Source of the DNA: Sipunculus nudus
Taxonomy: Eukaryota; Annelida; Sipuncula; Golfingiida; Sipunculidae
Length of the DNA: 64,000 nt
Assembly (NCBI GenBank): GCA_026874595.1
Contig: CM049315.1
Coordinates: 10,056,164-10,120,163, forward strand
Reading direction: 5' to 3'
Numbering within the stretch: position 1 is the first letter of the stretch; each line of letters opens with the position of its first letter. Under the pieces are notes generated by a model, which ran no database searches, was not told the origin of the DNA, and saw nothing but the letters and a program-made list of their open reading frames with translations. The position numbers and the translations under genes are program-made. Shown piece by piece: positions 21,999 through 33,959 of this stretch.

Positions 21999-23554
21999 GG
22001 CTTAAGTTAAAGGGGAGTTTAGGTAAATAATTATTTTCCTTGCACGCCCATGCACCTATATCATGCATGGTTTTACGCTATATACGTGACACACATGCAC
22101 ACACACACACATATATATAATAAATATATGAGGTATATAGTATATATATATTACAGACATATTTGTTATAAAATGTTAATACAATGTTCTGAATATATAT
22201 ACATAAAATTAAAATACATCGAATGCATGGTAGTTTTCCCTTGCAAATATATGTTTACACGTATAGTTTAATATTTTACAAAAATTAGTTTATGTTTATA
22301 AAGATCGAGAAACACTTTCATAGAGCTGAGAGTTCATCTATCTTTCTCATCATTGAAAATTATATCAAATGAAAATCAGATGTATAAGAAATCAAAGTCG
22401 ATTGATTTTGATTGTAAAACCAAAGACGAAAATATGAAAATAAGTTATGACTGTACAAACCAGAAGACTGGGAAAAGTCCTTATAATTTGCATCTCCAAT
22501 TTTGTGGCTTTCAATTTTGTTTCCACATACAAACATGTTTAATTGCTACGAAATCGCTAATCCGTTTTAGCGGATATTGCATGTTATATGTAGTGTTTGT
22601 AAGTGATAAACGATTTAATCCTCGTTATAATGTTGTTAATTGGTACTCTTCTCACGATCCTTCAAAGTATCTTCATAAAGATGAAATATATATGCCAAGG
22701 AAAAATGACTGTATATAAAGATATATATTTATATATATATTCAATTAAATTGGTTGCATAGAAAGTCTAATCATGTCAGAAATTTAAGAAAGGCGGGACA
22801 CAATGTATAAAAAGCGAATATAAGCATTAATTGTTCATATATTGGCAACGGGGACAGTGGGTAACCTGCATGCATGCCATGGCAGCTCCTTTCCCATCAG
22901 TTTTCACTGATGACGCGGTTATTATGACATGCATGGTTTACCTTTTTCTACAATATAACGTAACAAAGCCAATAAACGCACAAAAATAATAGTTTATGCA
23001 GTTTCTATATACTTGGATTCAAACCATTTCTTAGGTTTTATTGAGAAGTTTTTTTTGTTTTGTTTTTTAATACTTTTATTCATCATAATATATATACATT
23101 GGTACTTTGCAAAACACATGAAAAAGGCTCATCATTGGAAAACAAAGAACATTATGCAATATAAATCAACAACCAAAATTCTGTTAATAATCAAATAAGT
23201 CATATTGTTAAATCTAACCCCGACCCCCCCCCCCCCCCACCCCACCCCAGCCCACCTTCATCAATAGAAACAAATTCCACCGAATAAATACAAATAATAG
23301 ACGTCTCATGTGTGACTCTTTAACATGTCTTGCCTCACAAATATGCATATCAAGCCGTCTTCCTATATAAATCACTCTAACCCACATATAATCAGTGTTC
23401 TTGTGTATATATATATAACCCTCTACCCGCATACATGTATATATACATATGTATATATATCCGTGTGTCACACATGTATACATGAATATACACTCATGCG
23501 TATAAGCATTGAGTGATTATGGTATATATTCTAACAAGTTTCTGCATGTCTTGA

Positions 23555-24010
23555 ATTTAAGGATGCCATTTATTTCTAAAATTATTTATCTTATTATTTA
23601 TTTGTGCAATAATATATTCAACATTTACATATCTCCAAATAAAAAATTGTAACTTCTATAAAGTTGGATATTCTTTGTTATTTCTGCAGTTGTTGATAAA
23701 TTGTTTAGCAAGCAAAATCATTCAATTTTTAGCTACTGAAGCATTAAAATCTCCAAACAATATTACTGATAAACATTTGTCAAATATTATCTTGTTTCCT
23801 TCACCATAATTCTAAACCTGGTCAGATATGAGCCACTCTATCACAGTTCCAAAATAAATGCCTTAAAGTCTCCGGTCTATCGATCAGAATCTTTAATTTT
23901 CCATTTATGTATAAACCAATAATTATTGACCATGCTGACAATTGTTCAGGAATTAATACTGAAATACCTGTGCTCTGACATCCATACAAATTTAACATGC
24001 AGAAAGCGAA
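23555..24010 (-). pseudogene. LINE C-terminal fragment, decayed, minus strand
   Basis: Minus-strand translation gives RPETLRHLFWNCDRVAHI, then a stop and PGLELW. This is the HLFW-C zinc-knuckle-like pattern found after the reverse transcriptase of many animal LINEs (ETxxHLFWxCxxVxxxW). Further on, in another frame, ILLAKQFINNCRNNKEYP and RYVNVEYIIAQINNKINNF follow, the usual tail of the same protein class (ILLAKxxIxxCRxxxxxP). At least one frameshift and several stops interrupt it. A GDFNA word in between looks like an endonuclease motif but sits in the tail region and is probably coincidental. Confidence 0.6.
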
Positions 24011-24517
24011 TATATTCCTTCTAAACTAATGTCACTGTCTGCATGCATGGACAATATATATATATATATATATATATACGCACTTTCGGAACATATATAT
24101 AGGGCCTTTAATTGTTTTAACAACATTTTTTAACAGCAGAATATATTATATGTATATATATATATATATGTGTGTGTATGTATATAACCCGCACAGCAAT
24201 ACTGAAACATTATAATACAACCTTGAAATGTTGCACTCATCTATACCTCAGTTTATACGCTACTGTCAATAAAGGATATACATGTATTACAGAGTTTTCT
24301 TTTCTTTTCTGGTTGTACTTGACGGGAAGCTAATGCAGGAGTGTTTTGAGGTGAAAAGGAAGTATATAAATAAGATATTAAATGTGACACGTCACCAGTC
24401 ATTACTTTACTTTAGGCAACCATCCAACTTAATTCCTCTTTGTAAAGGTATATATCTTTTTAAAGTTGAATTTACTACGCATTTTGTTCATTTTTGACTG
24501 CATTCATGATTTTCCGT

Positions 24518-24522
<5 letters not shown>

Positions 24523-24560
<38 letters not shown>

Positions 24561-24623
24561 CATTTAGTGAAATGTTCTTATCATGGAGTCTGACAAAATT
24601 AATTCCACAACTACACGTCTGTA

Positions 24624-24672
<49 letters not shown>

Positions 24673-24690
24673 TTATATATATATATATAT
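24523..24690. repeat. Two (AT)n microsatellites separated by unique DNA
   Basis: (AT)n at 24523-24558 and an interrupted (AT)n at about 24626-24690, which runs on into a GT-rich stretch to about 24733. Tyr/Ile open frames on both strands here are artefacts. Confidence 0.93.
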
Positions 24691-25011
24691 GTGTTAGGGT
24701 GTGTATGTGCGTGTGAGAGGGTGTGTGTGTGTTTATCATGTGGTTTGATCACTCTATGTATAAGATGTTTAAAATTGAACTTTCAGCACTTAGACCTATG
24801 ACTTGACACATTTATAAAACACTTGACACTATCCATATTTTTTTAATTATTATGCCGAAACAATGCATAACACTTACACTTAACAAAAAGTATATGCTTC
24901 ATTTAAATTAATAAATATTTTCTTAATCAATGGTGATCTGGTATAGTATCTATATTTATACTACTTGTAAATAGGATCCAATTAAGATCCCCGTCGCAAG
25001 AAGCATGCCTG

Positions 25012-25014
<3 letters not shown>

Positions 25015-25100
<86 letters not shown>
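25015..25100. repeat. (AT)n microsatellite with one internal phase slip
   Basis: Over 80 bases of alternating AT with one 'tta' slip near 25058. Confidence 0.96.
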
Positions 25101-25103
<3 letters not shown>

Positions 25104-25896
25104 CAGGGCATATATATATCCGAACATCGTAAACATTTATCCGACTATCGTTAATCCGATTTGAAAACTTGGAACCGCAATTTTGATCGTTTATCTGAAA
25201 TCCGAGCAATGAAATTAATTCCAAGGTCGTTAAATTCCGAGCAAATATACATAGATAAGCAGTTATACAAAATGTCAATTAACTCGTTAGCCCTTCAACA
25301 GACAGTATATATATATAGGTGTGATAAAGACCCCCGCCCCCCCCCCCCCAACAAAATGTTATAACATAGTATTGAAATGACAGAAATGATAGTTTTTAAA
25401 GAAGGGATTATGAAATTTTATTCACTTTTTATAAAATTCCTTATTATTCATAAAACTTTTCTAATTATACTTTCTATTTCTCCCCGTCAACTTTTTCTGT
25501 CAAAGCCGTTTATCCAAAATTTAAATTTTCATGATATATTGATTAAATCGATGGAAAACGTGACACATTTTGTTTAATCTTTTATGGGCCTACTTCATTT
25601 AATAAGGTCAGCCAGTATCTGACGTATCCGTTCTCTCGATGGCATGCAGGTTATAGCAAAAAAAAGGGTAAATCGTTTAGTTCAATCACAGGCAAACCAT
25701 TCAAACGATCATTTAACCGAACAATACATCCGAACTGTTCGGATTAACGTATATGTTCGGGTGTTTAATGATGTAATTAAACTGAAGTCTTGATCAAAAG
25801 CGATCATGCGCAAAATGGCCTCCCTCTGCAACTTTTTCCTTATGTGCAAATTAGTTTCTTCTGGTCAAAGTACATTAAGTTAATTCAGAATTAACA

Positions 25897-25898
<2 letters not shown>

Positions 25899-25993
<95 letters not shown>

Positions 25994-26095
25994 AACATTA
26001 TATTATATATATTATATTATATTATATTACATTACATTATATATATTATATTACATTACATTATATATATTTTATTTACATATATATATATAACA
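25899..26095. repeat. (AT)n tract grading into ATTAT/ACATT repeats
   Basis: Alternating AT to about 25989, then 'tatattatattatattac' and 'acattacattatatat' type repeats to about 26095. Confidence 0.93.
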
Positions 26096-26099
26096 CATT

Positions 26100-27214
26100 T
26101 ATATGACCAGTGAATCATCCCCTGATTTTGTAAATTTTTCTGAATACCCGTATAATATTCATCATACTGGTATATTATTTATTACATATCATTATTACAT
26201 GTATTTTATATAATGAACAAAAAAGAGATAAGGAGGTCTGAGATCAATCTCGATAAAGTATGATCTACTTCTCTATATATAGTTTACTACATGAGTGATT
26301 TATAGTGAGACATATTTCTTCTGAAGTCAAATTAACTAGATTTACAATAGACTGGTCCGAAACATAAGTTTAAAAAAGCGAAAAGCATTTTCGCATTTAC
26401 TGAAGTTGCATGATTTGGGGTTATCCCGACATTTTTTTAGAATACCTCTCTGATTTAACTATATGATAAATTCTAAAGTTTTTAACTCATGCTATATTTA
26501 GTCAAAATACTACTTGAAAATATACATGAAATGTAAAATTGTCAAAATTTTTATTTTGGATCATATACTTTGACAAATCGCATTACACATCAAATGTTAG
26601 ATATACAAAAATTCAACCTAATTTTGAAATCAAGAATAACAAATTTCATTTATTGTAAGTAACTAAAATTAAAGAAAAAATGTCTTCAGGGCGTACTCTA
26701 AATTTGTTATAGGGAAAAAAAATCTAAGATCTATATCAATTTTCCCCATGGAAAATTACAGTTAAACTTCTGAATCAACTTTTTGTGCAATATATTGATT
26801 GCAGGCATACCAAAAAATTAACTGTATATATACAATTCTTAAATTCATACAACTCTTATCATTGGTATATTTGATGTATGTGCTGTAAACCTTTAAATAA
26901 TATTAGTATAGGTTTAAATAAGTGCATGGTGTATTAAATATTTGAGGAGATTACAGATTTATTTAGATAATAAAAGATTTGCTGATTAAATTAATAATTA
27001 ACAGGTGTGAGTGGGATATATAATGCCATATGTCATAACAAGTAAATATATACACAGACAGACAGAAGGGTGGATAGATAGAAAGAAAAACACAACAAGT
27101 CCATGGTATTAAAGGCACCAGTTAAAATTAATAGAAAAGACTTATACAATTTAACCACCAAGAAAGTCACGATTATCACAATGCAACAAATGACGATATA
27201 TACACCATTTCCCA
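26100..27214. other. AT-rich intergenic DNA, nothing recognised
   Basis: No gene-like frame, RNA-like fold or mobile element ends noticed. Confidence 0.5.
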
Positions 27215-27637
27215 CGAAAGTGGTTTCGGTTCCAGGAAAACCGGTTCTGTAACATCGTAAATTATTTATATAATTAAATGAATTAATGATGAAAATATCA
27301 TCAAAATTTAGAAATCCAAGAATGTTTCTCTGTGTTAACAGGATACGTGCGTCTCACTTTATAGCTATATACAGGGCTAAAGCAGGGAATATTGAAACAA
27401 AACACTTCCGAAAGACTTGTTTAAACCTCAATCATTGCTTAACTGTAACGGGCATCAACAATATCAATTAATGAAATAATTAACAAAATTGCACTACTTT
27501 AGCTCAATGCCGCCATTATGCCAATAAAAATATCGAGTGTACGGTGTTAGCGCGGGATGGGTTTGCATTTTCGCCAAAATCAGTTTTGATTTCGCAATGT
27601 TTAAGTGAACGGTTTCCCGGAACCAAAACCAGTTTCG
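27215..27637. mobile_element. TIR element D (about 423 bp, 30-bp imperfect TIRs)
   Basis: The left end 'cgaaagtggtttcggttcc' and then 'aggaaaaccggtt' is matched inverted by 'aacggtttcccggaaccaa' and then 'aaccagtttcg' at 27607-27637, with about five differences over 30 bases. No transposase frame lies inside; the 61-codon open frame at 27286-27471 has no similarity I recognise. It looks like a MITE. Target duplication not seen. Confidence 0.7.
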
Positions 27638-27691
27638 AGGTTTGAGTTGGCTCTATATATTCCGTAAACGGAATCGGTATCTGTATTTCTA

Positions 27692-27961
27692 CGAATTTAA
27701 TATGACATGAAGGTGAAAGGACGACATTGGCATATCAGGAACGTTACCACATTCTTGGTTCACATATCGGACCGTTATTGATACTTCAGCTACAGTAGTC
27801 CTGTCATTGTATGGATCTCTAACTCGGTGTCCCCCTCTTGGAACGGGTTTCTGAACACCACGACTGACACCGCCAGCTGGAAGTGACGTAGTTGAACCTC
27901 GCTGACTGGTCCCCGCTCTGTTAGCTCCCTTCTCGTTCGCACCTTTCTGGCCATAAACGTG
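27692..27961 (-). other. GC-richer 90-codon stop-free frame without ATG; identity unknown
   Basis: The minus strand is open from just after a stop at 27962-27964 to a stop at 27689-27691. The translation is Gly/Arg/Thr-rich in the first half (GQKGANEKGANRAGTSQRG) and mixed in the second (VAEVSITVRYVNQECGNVPD). Base composition is much richer in G+C than the flanks. It begins 52 bp beyond TIR element D. It could be an old retroelement polyprotein piece or a cryptic exon. I recognise no family, and the absence of an ATG argues against a single-exon gene. Confidence 0.25.
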
Positions 27962-28210
27962 TCAGTGTCACTGCCCTTGTCGCCACCTGATGGACAATCT
28001 TATATGGCTCTCTCAGTGCGTTGCCTTTCCAGCGTTACCTCAAACGCGTTAATGTAGACTTTGTATACATGGTCTACTCGCTCTGCTTGTATTGTTACAT
28101 ATACATTTAAAAAAAATAGCATTTTGCATTAGTGTATTCAGTCATCCCTCCATTCTGATGTTAATTACATAAGAGCCATGTTCATGGTTGTTGACACCGG
28201 CAACATAGGG

Positions 28211-28290
28211 AGGAGCTTGAAGACATCTGGATAAATCGGGAAACATCGGAATATATCGGGAGACATCGGCATAACACCGATAAACATCAG
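28211..28290. repeat. 20-bp tandem repeat, four degenerate units
   Basis: Units 'ataaatcgggaaacatcgga', 'atatatcgggagacatcggc' and 'ataacaccgataaacatcag' follow a weaker first unit ending 'agacatctgg'. Confidence 0.75.
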
Positions 28291-28496
28291 AATAATTAGA
28301 ATTATACCTCCATGGTTCTCCTGATAATTAACCGGGTGTATGGGAGTCTACCGACGTTACCCTGATGCCATCCCGATTTCAAAAACATTGGCATAGTTTT
28401 GTGCATGTTCTAACATTTCTGCACGCACTTGATCTGGTCTCACTTTCCCAGTTCCATCCGATTTCCGATCACTCTGGATCTTGAATGAAATAAAGA

Positions 28497-28544
28497 TTAA
28501 TAAGCCTAATAATAAGCCTAATAATAAGCCTAATAATAATAATG

Positions 28545-28576
<32 letters not shown>

Positions 28577-28756
28577 TAATAATAATAATAATAATTAAAT
28601 GTAAGACATGCGACAATAAGTACATATTAAATTATTAATATATACCTTACTTTTGTAAATAGATATTATATGATGGGAATATAAAGAAATACATAGGTCT
28701 CGAAATCTTATATTTAAAAAAATAAATAATAATAATAATAATTATTATTATTATTA

Positions 28757-28791
<35 letters not shown>

Positions 28792-28815
28792 ACAATAATA
28801 CTTATAATAATAATT
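28497..28815. repeat. (AAT)n / (ATT)n microsatellite cluster
   Basis: 'aataagcct' repeats lead into (AAT)n at about 28535-28594. A second block (28725-28800) runs (AAT)n then (ATT)n, forming a potential triplet-repeat inverted structure. Confidence 0.92.
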
Positions 28816-29694
28816 GAAAATAATTAATGATAAAATGATAACGATGACAATAAATAATAATGGATAAAAAAAATATTAGGAATAGTTATTCTGCTATATT
28901 TTGTGGATGGGGGCGCGGTCATCATCAGAGCGTTCCTCCGGCTTCGACTTAAAGATATGATGGCCACCAAACTCTTCGCAGATATATTCTCACCTCGGGA
29001 ATGTCCTCCTTTTCTGTCATATTTCGAAACGACTCAATTCGGGCTGCCATTTTGCTGAGAGACTATTATGGATTTAAGGGTATACCGCTCGTATACTATA
29101 GTAGTGGTATAGTAGTAGTATTGGTAGTAGTAACACTACTTCTTCTAGTGGTACTAGCAGTAGTAGTTTTTATAAATAAATAAAAATAATTGAGAGTGAA
29201 TAATTGATGATCGATAATAATAAATTATAAATAATAAGTTGTAAAAATAAGCAATATAATAACCGTTAATTATTAATAAAAAATAGTGATAAGATACAGA
29301 AGAAGGAGGAGGAGAAAAAGAACAATAGTAACAAAACAATATCAAAACAGCAATAAAGATGATGATGTAAACATTAGTCCGTGGAAATGTTCGGATTGAT
29401 TACACAGAGATTTATGGACGTGCCGAAATTGGTACTGGTTGTCGCCATATAAAAGATGACCAAACTAGCACCCGTATAGGCATTAAAACAGTTTTATAGA
29501 ATGAATGTTTATTACTGATACGAGAGTACCTATATCACTCATTCGGGTTGTTTCCCCTGCAGGTATGTATTATGGGATATCTAATACTAGCACGCACAGG
29601 GCTGCTTTATCTGTTATTGGGCAAATCTAATTAAATATAATTGATTGACTGGTGAACCTCTACCTATAGTTTAAATTATAAACTATTATACCTA

Positions 29695-30013
29695 AACAAA
29701 CGACAGCCGGTGACATGACGCCAGCCAGTGTCTACACAAGACACCCTGTCAGTAACGCGGGGGACTGTCAGTCAGCTGACAGGGGCTGCTCAAGCCGACA
29801 TTGAGTGGTTAATTAGGTTAGTGAGCTGACCGGCCGGGAGGTTGTGTACACAAACTGACACGCCAGCTCAGCTGCCGCAGCTACCCCATTCACACTTTCA
29901 CTAAGTGCGCAAATATATATAAGACGCAGTATTGCAATTGTATGCAGTAATGTAGCCTAAGCTTCACCGACCACAACTACAGACGATATACTGTCAGCTT
30001 TCATTATGTATCC
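29695..30013 (+). promoter_or_regulatory. GC-richer island with TATA-like box, candidate promoter or enhancer
   Basis: A GC-richer block (29695-29910, with repeated 'gtcagt', 'cagctgac' and 'ctgaccgg' words) is followed at 29914-29923 by TATATATAAG and then by less GC-rich transcribed-type sequence. The arrangement resembles a plus-strand TATA promoter. The nearest plus-strand coding candidate is the short ATG frame with a donor at 30314-30365. Since the next downstream gene is Cdx, it could be a distal Cdx promoter, but nothing in the sequence proves transcription. Confidence 0.3.
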
Positions 30014-30298
30014 AGTTTGTCCTGAACTCTTGCAGTTGTGCGTATCTACAATCTTTTCTATACAGTGTTAATGTTGAAAAACTGGCCTTGAATTGGTGAA
30101 TATGGTAAATTTTTACATCAAAGGGTGTATATACATAGATACATTGCTTCATATAACTATAGGGCAATATTGGATATGGACTGAAAATTCAACATTGATT
30201 TAAAAAGCACAAGATTTGTTAGCAACGCGAGACAGCAGGCCCGGCATTTGACGACAGTACGTCATCTGAAAGTGACAAGCAAGAAGGAAAAGTGAACG

Positions 30299-30332
30299 AC
30301 CTCCCTGGCAACCATGTTGGTTTCCTGGCAAC
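30299..30332. promoter_or_regulatory. Pair of RFX X-box-like motifs
   Basis: Two sites fit the X-box pattern RYYNYY-N(1-3)-RRNRAC: ACCTCC-CT-GGCAAC at 30299-30312 and GTTTCC-T-GGCAAC at 30320-30332. They share the decamer 'cctggcaacc'. The pattern is degenerate, but two sites 20 bp apart in a GC-richer patch are notable. The sites overlap the hypothetical ATG at 30314. Confidence 0.35.
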
Positions 30333-30365
30333 CGAACGTGCATACATTTGCCGACTACAACCAAG
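30314..30365 (+). other. Hypothetical short 5' coding exon, phase-compatible with Cdx
   Basis: ATG at 30314 opens MLVSWQPNVHTFADYNQ plus one base and meets a 'gtgaga' donor at 30366 (phase 1). Joining to the acceptor-like 'gttgtag' at 42525 would continue in frame as Gly-Ser-Lys into the Cdx ATG. The peptide is not similar to known caudal N termini, and Cdx does not need it: its own N terminus already has a normal length. This is a speculative reading and the site may instead be regulatory. Confidence 0.15.
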
Positions 30366-30929
30366 GTGAGAGCCGGATATATTGGTCTAAATCTTTAAAC
30401 AAACCAAAAAATAAGTTTTTCATTATTTTTCATTTAGTCTCGTATGACCAAGCACTTTAAAACCAGCATGGTCTCAAGTTATTTCGGTTAATTTTTTATT
30501 AATAATCGATTAATTAAATTAAACTATCAAAAATACCCTATAAGGAATAATTTATTGACTGAAAAATTCAACGGGGTTTTACTTATTAGCCTTATAAGTG
30601 TATAAGCGATAATATAAAGATAAGGATTTTGTATTATGGCATTTTATATATATGTAATTAAAGATGATCAATCAATTGCATTATAAAGAAAAGTGAAAAT
30701 ATTGATACAATTAAGAAATTATGGATAGCATCTGCAATCTTGAAATTGAAACATATATTATAATTTATGCAGAGTTAAAAAGATAATATGAAAGATGTAT
30801 TTTCCTATAATGTTATTAGGAAAGTACCGCATAAATATTTTTGAGTTAGGAATATTGTACACAAAGGACTTTAAAGATTCTCTTGTTTAAATAATGTTTT
30901 TATTGTCAAATATTTAAAAACATACGTGT

Positions 30930-31010
30930 ACAGTGACTGATAAGACCACCCGTTGGACTGGCCAGAAGTGGTCTTAATTCAAGGGTGGTCTTTCTGACAG
31001 GTGCCACTGT
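30930..31010. repeat. Small fold-back element
   Basis: The ends ACAGTG and CACTGT, and the inner arms AAGACCACCC and GGGTGGTCTT, are inverted copies; a third 'agtggtctt' lies in the loop. No coding content. Confidence 0.6.
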
Positions 31011-31681
31011 TTAATTTTTGTTAACTGTATGACAATTTGAAATAAAAACATTTTTTTATCAGAACGACGAAATGCATGCATGTGTGGATGGACCCCCTGC
31101 ACCGGGTACACAATTAAGTCTTTTCCCTCTCAGATGAAACATATCACTAAATAGATAAATATAAAAAAAATTGTATAAATCCACCTGGCCAAAGATGAAA
31201 GTCCTTTTTACAAGATGATACCTGAAGCAAACACTATCTTCGGCCGTCTTAGCGATTATTTTACTTCTGACAAAAGACAGTTCACCGATCTGTCAGAATG
31301 GGCCCCATGTTGTTCCATCCATGCAGTTACAGCATGGCGATATACATTGGTCATGTTTTCGAGGCTGTACAGGCTTAAATTAAAACCTCTATACATAATG
31401 ATTTTAGCCAAACACGAGTGATCAGTGATGAGTATATAATAAACAATACCTCGCATAATGTGTCAGGTTTTAGTGCTGATGGTCGCATTGTCAGATATAT
31501 ATTGCAATAAAATAAAAATTGTTTGAAATTTAAATTTAAATGCAAATTATCTTTAAGGAGCATAAAGATTTAAACCAGAATGTATAGATGTTCACTTTTT
31601 TTAACAATAGTGGAATTCCTATATACTTCTGAATATGAATCTGAATATATAAAACCATATAGCTTTATATGGTTTATACTC

Positions 31682-32160
31682 AAATTTCTTCCTGCATTCG
31701 CTAAATGAGCTTTATAAACTTTAGCATGCATGCTTGTTAAATATTTATAGACTGACAAAAGTTAATAACCTCTATATCATTTTATTGAAATTCATATTTC
31801 ATAATCTTTATAGTAAAGAAATTAATTTCCTTAAATTGTCATTATATGGTTATACAGCTTGTGGTGTCCGTGCAGATGCCGAGTTCCTAATGATTTTAGT
31901 GAGTAAGAATAGATGTTGCTGGTGTTTTAATTTCTGCCTGCAGGCCTTAAATGAACTTAACAGACCTTAGCATGCATGCTTGTTAAATATTTATAGACTG
32001 ACAAACGTTAATAACCTCTATATCATTTTATTGAAATTCACATTCCATTGGCTTTATGGTTTATGTTTTATTATTACTATTATTTTTTTTTTGTCATTGA
32101 ATGGTTATACTGCCTGTGGTGTCTGAGCAGTTCTGAGTGATTATTATAGTAAGAAGATAA
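31682..32160. repeat. Tandem duplication, period about 255 bp
   Basis: The block 'cttagcatgcatgcttgttaa', continuing 'atatttatagactgacaaa', 'gttaataacctctatatcat' and so on, is near-identical at about 31721 and 31968. The flanking 'ggttatac.gc.tgtggtgtc' also recurs, at about 31848 and 32104. It is a recent local duplication with no gene content. Confidence 0.85.
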
Positions 32161-32586
32161 TGAAAAAATGTTGATCTTGCAATTTTCCTTTGAGCCGCTA
32201 TTGAATAATAAATCTGAATGGATATCAAAGATAACTCATGCTGTACTGAAAAGTTCTGGGAATATATATTTTAATTTTAGGTTGACTGCATCCATTTTAT
32301 AAATGAACTTTTAACTTTTCTTCATGTATATATTTGTAGTTTTTTATGTGAAATTGCTGGGTTAAAGATGTAATATTGAACTTTAAATTGTTGTGAATTG
32401 ATACATTGTCAGTTTCAAAAAGAATAGTTAAAATGATAAATTTATGATGAATCATCTATCATCAATCCCTATAATATTAATCTGGCCGAAATATCCTAGC
32501 CCGAGAAGTCCACAGTTTGCAACTGAATTGTGATGTTTTGAATTTCCAAATTAAAAATTTAACCCTATCACCTGTTATTTTTAATT

Positions 32587-32660
32587 CAGCCAGTTCTACC
32601 TTAGCCAATTTTACCTTAGCCATTTTAACCCTAGCCATTTTACCTCAGCCATTTGTACCT
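32587..32660. repeat. 15-bp tandem repeat, five units
   Basis: Units of the form 'agccattttacctt' ('agccagttctacctt', 'agccaattttacctt', 'agccattttaaccct', 'agccattttacctc', 'agccatttgtacct'). Confidence 0.85.
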
Positions 32661-32910
32661 GGCACCTAGACTAGTCTGAGTCGGATGGGTCGCTTTTCGA
32701 TTGACGGTTCCCAACCGACACATGCATATATATATAGTCATATTCATAAATATATATATACTGTGTCTACAGCCTTACATTCTTGTACGTTTTACCGGAG
32801 ATCAATCAAAAACAAATATATAAGAATACAGAGTTAAAAATGGAAATATTTAATCTAAAGGTAGTCATAATTAATTGCAATATACGATCACTAGAATACA
32901 GGTATAAGAA

Positions 32911-32912
<2 letters not shown>

Positions 32913-32966
<54 letters not shown>
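32913..32966. repeat. (AT)n microsatellite
   Basis: About 26 AT units. Confidence 0.96.
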
Positions 32967-32968
<2 letters not shown>

Positions 32969-33959
32969 CGGTTTAGGAGGATGCTAATATATATAACGAG
33001 TTTTGAATTTCGCCTCTGTTATTTCTGTTTCTTTTACTGAGAAAAAAGTATTTTGTGTAATGTAATGCTTTATCATGCAAGTCATATAATCTGCGGTATA
33101 TATTTCATAAAGGTATATGTAAGGATAATGTGTATGTTGAGCTATATAAGCTATCATGATTCGTCTCTTTTCAAGACATATCCTCACATTCAGTTATACT
33201 TTACATACAACATAAGAACAAAATCAACGAAAAGAATTTTAACAAAGCTAATATTCGTGTAATTCCCGTACTTTCTTGATTTCACATGCAGGATATACTA
33301 TAATTAATATATATATATATACATATTTATGTGTGTGTGAAAAATACTAAACTTTTAAGGAATCTCATACACAGACACATCCATGCAGGACAGCTGCATA
33401 TACGACTATGAACACCCTTTGAAGCTTGACAGCAGCATGAACGTGAAAATTCATTTTTAACGAAATTATGTGAACTGCATTAAATATGCAGGCGCCTGCA
33501 TATATGAAATTATTTTTTGTGTTGATTTAGAATATTTCCCTATAAATATTCTACATGCATGGATAGTGGTTCAAAATGAAACCAACCATGATTTATTAAC
33601 CTTATATCAGGGTAAAACAATATATATCACGGCGATGTAAGGCCAATTACTGGTACGAATTATAACTGTATACGCGAGTATGCACGGGTCTTCAACAGGG
33701 TACACTAAATTAAAATGATCTAATTGGGACCCGTCCAAGCAACCATCACGTGCAGTGGTTTTTAATAAACATGGCGTGATTCATTATTTTTCATGGGGGT
33801 TCCAAATAAAAGTCAGTACATTTTAATACTTGACACTTTGCGTTCAAACATGCCTACATCAAAAGATGAAATATATATCATTCAAAGATTTTATTTAGTA
33901 CACAATGGGACTAGCAATCTGAAGAAATCTTGTACGCCACCTTTAACATAAGTTTGGGA

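Larger units (their letters stand above)
21350..23550. other. AT-rich intergenic DNA with microsatellites, no gene recognised
   Basis: The stretch contains a long (AT)n tract (21776-21858), a strong hairpin (21966-21998), (CA)n/(TA)n mixtures near 22090-22160 and 23400-23480, and a poly-C run near 23224. Open frames in it are Tyr/Ile-rich products of TA repeats. Confidence 0.5.

Noticed and set aside
23730-23770. Minus-strand GDFNA word as a LINE endonuclease active site
   Set aside because: The surrounding translation matches the C-terminal tail after reverse transcriptase and not the endonuclease; the word is probably coincidental.
21686-25278. Tyr/Ile-rich small proteins on both strands
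   Set aside because: They are translations of (AT)n microsatellites.
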